From Gloeocapsopsis dulcis (GTDB lineage Bacteria > Cyanobacteriota > Cyanobacteriia > Cyanobacteriales > Chroococcidiopsidaceae), in NCBI RefSeq assembly GCF_032163395.1, contig NZ_CP119968.1, forward strand, positions 4,366,001-4,430,000: a stretch of DNA of 64,000 nt, read 5' to 3'. Under the pieces are notes generated by a model, which saw only the letters and a list, made by a program, of their open reading frames with translations, searched no databases and was not told the origin of the DNA. The translations under genes and the position numbers were made by a program. Shown here one piece after another: positions 58,743-64,000 of this stretch. Each line of letters opens with the position of its first letter. Position 1 is the stretch's first letter.

Positions 58743-59456
58743 ATGGTTCCAATTCGAGATAATAATCCTACGTCAATTACGCCTTATATTACCTATGGGC
58801 TAATTGCCGCTAACGTTCTCGCTTTCTTGTATGAAACAAGTTTGCCACCACAACAACTTGATGGCTTTTTCCATTTAGCCGCGATCGTACCGCGTGAGTT
58901 GTCCGCCAGCTTTGCTGGAATTCCGGTAAATCAGCCTGTACCAGAGTGGGCGACATTAATTACATCGCAATTTCTTCACGGTGGTCTCCTACATTTAGGA
59001 GGCAATATGCTGTTCCTGTGGATTTTTGGTAATAATGTAGAAGATCGTTTAGGGCATTTCAAGTACTTATTTTTCTACCTAGCTTGCGGTGTTTTAGCAG
59101 GTTTAGCGCAGTGGTTCTTCTCACAAGGTTCGACAGTTCCTTCTTTGGGTGCGAGTGGCGCGATCGCTGGTGTTATGGGAGCATACATTATCCGCTTCCC
59201 GAAAGCTGAGGTACTAACGTTAATTCCTTTAGGATTTTACTTTCCCGCCGTGCGACTTCCGGCATTTTACTTTCTCGGTTTTTGGTTTCTGCAACAAGCC
59301 CTTTATGGCGTTGCGAGTTTAGAAGCCCGTACAAATATTGGTATGGAAAGCGGTGGTATTGCTTACTGGGCGCACGCTGGTGGTTTCGTGTTTGGAGCGA
59401 TTTTAGGTCCAATCTTAGGTTTATTTAAAGACGATCCGCAGCAAGAATATCTCTAA
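58743..59456 (+). CDS. rhomboid family intramembrane serine protease, copy 1
   Basis: The 237-residue protein has six hydrophobic segments and the rhomboid catalytic dyad: Ser138 in LGASGAIAGVMGAY and His211 in YWAHAGGFVFGAI. The HGGLLHLGGNMLFLWIFGNN motif of loop 1/helix 2 is present. It cleaves membrane proteins within the bilayer; substrates are unknown. A second copy follows 278 bp downstream in the same orientation, with high similarity throughout, so the pair arose by tandem duplication. Confidence 0.92.
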   Translation: MVPIRDNNPTSITPYITYGLIAANVLAFLYETSLPPQQLDGFFHLAAIVPRELSASFAGIPVNQPVPEWATLITSQFLHGGLLHLGGNMLFLWIFGNNVEDRLGHFKYLFFYLACGVLAGLAQWFFSQGSTVPSLGASGAIAGVMGAYIIRFPKAEVLTLIPLGFYFPAVRLPAFYFLGFWFLQQALYGVASLEARTNIGMESGGIAYWAHAGGFVFGAILGPILGLFKDDPQQEYL

Positions 59457-59734
59457 ATACAGGATGTAAAGGGAAAGTATTTTCCTTTTACTTCTGTAAA
59501 TAAATTTTGATAAAAAATCATACAGGACAGCTTCAAAACTTAGCAACTCTTGCTATTTCTTTGGATAGACAACGGACTCGCAACTGCCTAATTGCATCTC
59601 AAGCAATATTGACATCAAAGCTACATACTCGCAAGCAACAAAGAGTTTAGCTTTTAGCTACTATTAATAAATAGTGGTGGTAAAGAGGCAGACGATACAT
59701 TAGCATTTGTATTTGACGAATAGGAAGCAAATCT

Positions 59735-60427
59735 GTGGTACCACTGCGAGATAATAATCCAACATCAATTACTCCCTACGTGACTTATGCGATAGTTGGA
59801 GCAAACATATTTATTTTCTTATATCAAGCAACGCTTTCACCGCAAGAACTACAAGCATTCTTCAACCGCGCAGCCGTAGTACCATGTCAACTATCAACAA
59901 CCTGTCCTGTGCCTGTGGATCAAGGAATACCGGAATGGTTGACTTTAGTAACATCACAATTTTTGCACGGCGGTCTCCTGCATTTAGGAGGCAATATGTT
60001 GTTTTTGTGGGTTTTTGGTAATAATATTGAAGACCGTTTAGGTCATCTCAAATTTTTCATTTTTTACATCAGTTGTGGCGTTTTAGCTGCATTGGCACAG
60101 TGGTTTTTCTCGCAAAATTCTACTACTCCCATGGTAGGTGCAAGTGGTGCGATCGCCGGCGTCATGGGCGCATACATTCTCCGCTATCCCAAAGCCCAGG
60201 TGTTAACTTTAATTCCTTTAGGATTTTTCATCACAACATTCCGCATTCCTGCCTATTTCTTTCTCGGATTTTGGTTTGTTCAGCAAGCATTTTATGGTTT
60301 AGTTAGCTTACCCGCACGTACAAATGTTGGTATGGAAGGCGGCGGTGTTGCTTACTGGGCGCACGCGGGGGGTTTTGTTTTTGGGGCAATTTTAGGTCCA
60401 ATGTTGGGTTTAATGCGGCGCGATTAG
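59735..60427 (+). CDS. rhomboid family intramembrane serine protease, copy 2
   Basis: The 230-residue paralogue starts at GTG, at the same position as the ATG of copy 1 (VPLRDNNPTSITPYVTYA). The catalytic Ser (VGASGAIAGVMGAY) and His (YWAHAGGFVFGAI) are kept. The main differences are in the first loop, where copy 2 has PCQLSTTCPVP with two cysteines in place of RELSASFAGIP. The cysteine pair might form a lumenal or periplasmic disulphide. Its stop is about 60 bp before the GTPase gene below. Confidence 0.9.
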   Translation: MVPLRDNNPTSITPYVTYAIVGANIFIFLYQATLSPQELQAFFNRAAVVPCQLSTTCPVPVDQGIPEWLTLVTSQFLHGGLLHLGGNMLFLWVFGNNIEDRLGHLKFFIFYISCGVLAALAQWFFSQNSTTPMVGASGAIAGVMGAYILRYPKAQVLTLIPLGFFITTFRIPAYFFLGFWFVQQAFYGLVSLPARTNVGMEGGGVAYWAHAGGFVFGAILGPMLGLMRRD

Positions 60428-60489
60428 CTCAATATTGCGTACAGCTAAGGGTGTACAACGGTGCGTCCTTCAGTATTACTCTTCATGAT

Positions 60490-62694
60490 ATGCAACACCT
60501 TCAAATGAATGTAAATCGCACAAGGCAAATTGCTAGCATTGTAGAAAAACGCCGTCCTTTAGCGGAAAAAATTGCGACAGTAGTAGCAAATCTAGAAACA
60601 CTCTCTAAAACACTCCAAAATCTCGACGCGCATCGTCAGCAAACCCTCATGCAAGTAGACGATGTGAATAGCTGGGGACGTTTGCAGGAAATCGATCTAT
60701 CGTCGGTTCAGCGTGATATTGCCACAGAAATACAAGCATTAATACAACTCAAGCAACGTTTTGCGCGTAACACGCTTAATATTGGTGTAGTTGGGCGCGC
60801 TCGACAAGGTAAGAGTCGATTACTGCAAAGTTTAACAGGACTTACTGCTGCGGAAATTCCAGATGGCGATCGCCAACACTGTACAGGTGTGCGTAGTACA
60901 ATTCACCATAATCCCAGTATGGATATTTATGGTGAGGTGTGGTTTCATTCAGAGCGATCATTTTTAGATGAAGTAATTGCACCCTACTATGAACAGCTAC
61001 GTTTAGGCGCTAAACCAATTACCTTAGCTGAATTTGCTGCTACTCCGTTACCACCTTTACCCCGCGAACTTCCTGGCTATGCTGAACCAGGAGCAATGTA
61101 CGAACATTTGGGTAGGTATCATGCCCATATTGACAAGTACCGTCACTTACTGCGATCGCCTTCTCCACAAAGAATCTCTAGATCGGAAATTCGCGAATAT
61201 GTCGCGCAAGATACGACTGATGGTCAACGCGTGTTTTTCAATTATCTTGCAGTGCGTGAAGTTAAAATTGTTTGTACCTTCCCACACGCTGATGTTGGAC
61301 AAATTGCTTTAGTTGATATGCCAGGGCTAGGCGATACTGGCGTTGGTGATGCTGAACGACTTGTCAAAACACTGGGAAACGATGTCGATGTTGTGTTATT
61401 TGTGCGCATGCCAAAATCCTCCGGTGACTACTGGGCAGATGTTGATGTGCGGTTGTATGATACTGCACGCGCTGCATTAGTTGACCTACCACTCGAATTG
61501 TGGTCATTCATGGTTCTGAATCGCACTGATGCTAACTCGAAAAACGGCGATAACTCAAATAACTGTCAAGACTTAGCCGACACGCTAGCCGAAAAACACT
61601 TGAAAGTGGTTGATTGTGTTATTGCTAATTGTGCTGATTCCGACGCAGCAAATCAAGTTTTAGATCAAATTCTTGACTATTTGGCAGCGCATATTACTAC
61701 TTTAGATGAGCAGTATGCTACATCATGCCAAGAGCGATTACTCCGACTTCAGAATACAGTAAACCTTGAGCTAGAAAAAGCTAACAAAGCTTTAGTGCAA
61801 GTAACGACAGGTGATAGCTGGTTTCCTTTGTTTATCGAGTTGTTTGAGCGATTGTGGAATGAACTGACAAGTGGTTTAGAAGCACTGCTACGACAACTTA
61901 AAACACAACGTAATGAACAAAATATCGATTTTAAACAACAAGTAGCCGCAGCAATTGCAGCGTGTCGTCAGGATACGGGAATTCCTGAACTTGAACAAAT
62001 TGAAAAACGGCGCGATCGCACAGGTGGTTATCCTAACGCTTACTATCAGTACTTGCATGAAATTCGCGCTCATCTGTCACAGCATTTTTTAGCTTTAGAT
62101 GTTGGTTTGCAGCGATCGCTTGTACGGGTAAAATCACAGGTTGCGGATGTTTTAATTCATCAAGGGCGTTTGGGCGGCATTACACCTGCAACAGGGGTAG
62201 AATTTCTCCAGGAAATTGCCCAACAGCTACCGGAATCTTTACCGAAGCTACGGTTAGGATTTCAAATTTTGGCTGAATTTGAGATTTCCTATCGGGGATT
62301 GATTCAACATCGGATTCGCAGGCATTTGGATGGGTTAACTCCTGATGAAACAACGCTGCAACTTTCTAAATCGCCCACTGCAAAGGAAATTTTCGCTAAC
62401 TTGAAAACACTTCATGCCGAAGCTGTGTACGGTTGCGAGACAGCTTTAGAAGATTTACTGAGTGAACCAAGTTTAGCTGCATTTGCGATTGTTGAAGAGT
62501 TTGTCGATCGCATTCTGCGCGCTGAAGGTGCAAAATCAGAGTGGCGGATCTTTTTGGAAGAAGCAAGGGCGCAAGTTTGGCAAACGGAATTTACGGCATT
62601 AGGCGATCGCACGCGACTGCGGCGTGAATGGTTGGAAGCGATCGCGCAAGCTACTACAGCGAATCAATCAAATGCTATGCAATTTTTGAATTAG
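60490..62694 (+). CDS. dynamin-like large GTPase
   Basis: From ATG 60490 (MQHLQMNVNRTRQIASIVEK) the product is 734 residues; the frame opens upstream at GTG 60451. An N-terminal helical region (1-95) precedes the GTPase domain: G1 GRARQGKS at 102-109, a switch region with HCTGVRSTIH (Thr for G2), G3 VDMPGLGD at about 275-282 and G4 NRTD at 344-347 (NKxD variant). The remaining 380 residues are helical, as in stalk domains of dynamin-like proteins, but I see no clear membrane paddle. It is followed after 11 bases by a second, unrelated-looking GTPase gene. Function unknown. Confidence 0.78.
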   Translation: MQHLQMNVNRTRQIASIVEKRRPLAEKIATVVANLETLSKTLQNLDAHRQQTLMQVDDVNSWGRLQEIDLSSVQRDIATEIQALIQLKQRFARNTLNIGVVGRARQGKSRLLQSLTGLTAAEIPDGDRQHCTGVRSTIHHNPSMDIYGEVWFHSERSFLDEVIAPYYEQLRLGAKPITLAEFAATPLPPLPRELPGYAEPGAMYEHLGRYHAHIDKYRHLLRSPSPQRISRSEIREYVAQDTTDGQRVFFNYLAVREVKIVCTFPHADVGQIALVDMPGLGDTGVGDAERLVKTLGNDVDVVLFVRMPKSSGDYWADVDVRLYDTARAALVDLPLELWSFMVLNRTDANSKNGDNSNNCQDLADTLAEKHLKVVDCVIANCADSDAANQVLDQILDYLAAHITTLDEQYATSCQERLLRLQNTVNLELEKANKALVQVTTGDSWFPLFIELFERLWNELTSGLEALLRQLKTQRNEQNIDFKQQVAAAIAACRQDTGIPELEQIEKRRDRTGGYPNAYYQYLHEIRAHLSQHFLALDVGLQRSLVRVKSQVADVLIHQGRLGGITPATGVEFLQEIAQQLPESLPKLRLGFQILAEFEISYRGLIQHRIRRHLDGLTPDETTLQLSKSPTAKEIFANLKTLHAEAVYGCETALEDLLSEPSLAAFAIVEEFVDRILRAEGAKSEWRIFLEEARAQVWQTEFTALGDRTRLRREWLEAIAQATTANQSNAMQFLN

Positions 62695-62705
62695 AGTCAG
62701 GGCGG

Positions 62706-63686
62706 ATGCACGAAATCAAAATTACTATGTTAGGTCCTAGTGGGGTGGGTAAGACAACATTACTCACTGCAATTTATGAGCAGTTTGAAAGCAATATTGG
62801 TAAAACGAATTTACAACTTACTCCCGATGAAGAAAGTTCTGCAATTCTCCAAGAAAGATTAGTGGAACTTAAAACTTTACTTAACGATTTTGAAGCAACT
62901 GGTGGAATTCAAGGGACAGAGGGCGAACCTGAAGAGTTGCGATCATTTATCTTTGGTTTAGGGCAAAAAGGGCAAAAACCTTCTTTACAATTACATTTTC
63001 AAGATTATCCTGGTGGATATCATGCCGCAAAAGCAACACCAGAAAAAAGGCAATTTGTCAAGAATTTATTGACTGATTGTGTCGCAGTTCTGATTGCTGT
63101 TGACGCGCCTGCGTTGATGGAACAAAACGGCAAATGGCATGAGTTGATTAACCGTCCGCAACAGATGACTGACTTATTTAAAACTGCATATCAAGATTTA
63201 GATTCACCGCGATTAGTGATATTTGCACCAGTAAAATGTGAAAAATATCTCCAAACTGAAGCCTCTGCTAAAGAACTCTTGCAGCGAGTTAAAGAAGGAT
63301 ACAGCCGATTAATTGACTTATTTAATTCAGCTAATTTACTACCTAAAGTTGCTGTAGTCGTTAATCCTGTACAAACAGTAGGCAGTGTTGTTTTTTCCAG
63401 AATAGATACTAATAGTAGCACTCCGCATTTTCGCTTTCGTAAAATTAGCCATAATGCCATCTATAATCCTCAAGATAGCGAACAACCATTACGGTATTTA
63501 CTGCGGTTTATTTTAAAGTTGCATCTCGATGCGCGATCGCGTAGTTGGGGCTTATTTAGTTTTCTCCGCGATTGGCTAGGAAGAGATTATCATCTCAAGC
63601 AAGCTGTCAGTCAATTTGCCAGCGAATGTAAAACAAATAATGGCTTTGCCTTACTGCAAGGAGAAGAACTATTAAAAATCAACTAA
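62706..63686 (+). CDS. small TRAFAC-type GTPase/ATPase
   Basis: From ATG 62706 (MHEIKITMLGPSGVGKTTLL) the product is 326 residues; an in-frame ATG 78 bases earlier lies inside the upstream gene and would add an unlikely N-terminus. G1 is GPSGVGKT at 10-17; a G3-like motif is QDYPGGYH at 99-106; the G4 region is VIFAPVKCEKY near 171-181, lacking NKxD. This resembles the 'TRAFAC clade GTPase' proteins found in bacterial conflict-type gene clusters. The 11-bp gap to the dynamin-like gene indicates one operon. Confidence 0.75.
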   Translation: MHEIKITMLGPSGVGKTTLLTAIYEQFESNIGKTNLQLTPDEESSAILQERLVELKTLLNDFEATGGIQGTEGEPEELRSFIFGLGQKGQKPSLQLHFQDYPGGYHAAKATPEKRQFVKNLLTDCVAVLIAVDAPALMEQNGKWHELINRPQQMTDLFKTAYQDLDSPRLVIFAPVKCEKYLQTEASAKELLQRVKEGYSRLIDLFNSANLLPKVAVVVNPVQTVGSVVFSRIDTNSSTPHFRFRKISHNAIYNPQDSEQPLRYLLRFILKLHLDARSRSWGLFSFLRDWLGRDYHLKQAVSQFASECKTNNGFALLQGEELLKIN

Positions 63687-63732
63687 AACCTACAATAGCA
63701 CTCCTAAATTGTTTATCAAAAACTCTCCTTTG

Positions 63733-63772
63733 CTCTTTCTTTGCGACCTTTGCGACCTTTGTGGTTCGTTTC
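63733..63772 (+). repeat. CTTTGTG...GGTTCGTTTC repeat, copy 3
   Basis: TTTGCTCTTTCTTTGCGACC is followed by TTTGCGACCTTTGTGGTTCG and TTTC. The same family occurs at 36728-36770 (opposite orientation) and 47590-47680. It sits between the two-GTPase unit and the partial gene at the end of the window. Confidence 0.5.
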
Positions 63773-63809
63773 AAAAAAGATTACTATTTATACATCGGAC
63801 TTATGAGCT

Positions 63810-64000
63810 ATGAATATTTACGTCCAGAGTCGCGGCGATGCTCCAGATTATGATTATTGCTGGCAGCCGGAAGTCCCCTATATTCTTAAGAAAAGTCGCA
63901 TTCACGAATTGATTCAGAGTGAATCGCCATCAGTTATTTTAGCTCGTTTTGATGGTAATTTACTATTACTTGTTACCAGCTTAGAATCAAGCGAAAGAAA
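63810..64000 (+). CDS. uncharacterised protein, N-terminal part (cut by window edge)
   Basis: The frame from ATG 63810 reads MNIYVQSRGDAPDYDYCWQP and later SPSVILARFDGNLLLLVTSL, open for 63 codons to the window edge. No stop interrupts it and the composition is coding-like. The residues look like an alternating beta/alpha globular domain. I recall similarly starting proteins (MN-YVQSRG----YCW) beside GTPase genes in cyanobacteria, but cannot assign a function. It lies 123 bp after the second GTPase on the same strand and is probably part of the same system. Confidence 0.65.
   Translation, partial: MNIYVQSRGDAPDYDYCWQPEVPYILKKSRIHELIQSESPSVILARFDGNLLLLVTSLESSER

Overview
The window is cyanobacterial chromosome. 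It holds psbV, a psbV2-like gene, petE and petJ, a solanesyl-type UbiA transferase, hps (hormogonium polysaccharide) genes, a CpcT/CpeT-like protein, and very many copies of the HIP1 octamer GCGATCGC. The GC content is moderate, the intergenic regions are rich in repeats, and there are many toxin-antitoxin and Uma2 genes. This suggests a large-genome cyanobacterium of the Chroococcidiopsis/Gloeocapsa/Nostoc kind; I cannot name the species.

Layout. 1-6.2 kb: an MlaE-type lipid-transport permease, a dead IS701 transposase, an SF2 helicase, lexA with a recognisable LexA box, argF and tRNA-Thr. 6.3-9 kb: two coiled-coil proteins followed by a DUF697-type GTPase. 9-27 kb: mostly single-gene metabolism (DUF4336, aldo/keto reductase, threonine ammonia-lyase, P450, a second membrane GTPase, SLH protein, MGME1-like nuclease, TetR/GST pair, UbiA, Ppx), with decaying toxin-antitoxin genes between. 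27.2-33.3 kb: a likely iron-linked island. A Fur-box-like site precedes a cytochrome c'-like gene, followed by a small GCPP-motif protein and two IrtAB/YbtPQ-like ABC half-transporters that flank a methyltransferase and the wreck of a siderophore-binding protein. 33.9-37.6 kb: a graveyard of integrase, IS4 and IS5 fragments, then rpmB, HicBA and a VapBC with a nonsense codon in the toxin.

38.3-55.6 kb is the most distinctive part: two complete, diverged copies of a four-gene set, hpsA-hpsB-hpsC plus a GspH/FimT-like prepilin. They are separated by about 2 kb of toxin-antitoxin genes, one of which (VapBC) appears to have cut a MazF gene. Each set encodes a giant surface protein (1774 and 1738 aa) and three pseudopilins, without the glycosyltransferases usually found in hps loci. 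55.9-58.5 kb is an electron-transfer block with psbV, psbV2, plastocyanin and cytochrome c6 in a row. 58.7-60.4 kb has tandem rhomboid proteases. From 60.5 kb to the end is a probable operon of two unlike P-loop GTPases followed by an uncharacterised protein that runs off the window. Together with the GTPases at 7.7 and 16.1 kb there are four unrelated or distantly related poorly characterised GTPases; the terminal group is the best candidate for an undescribed system.
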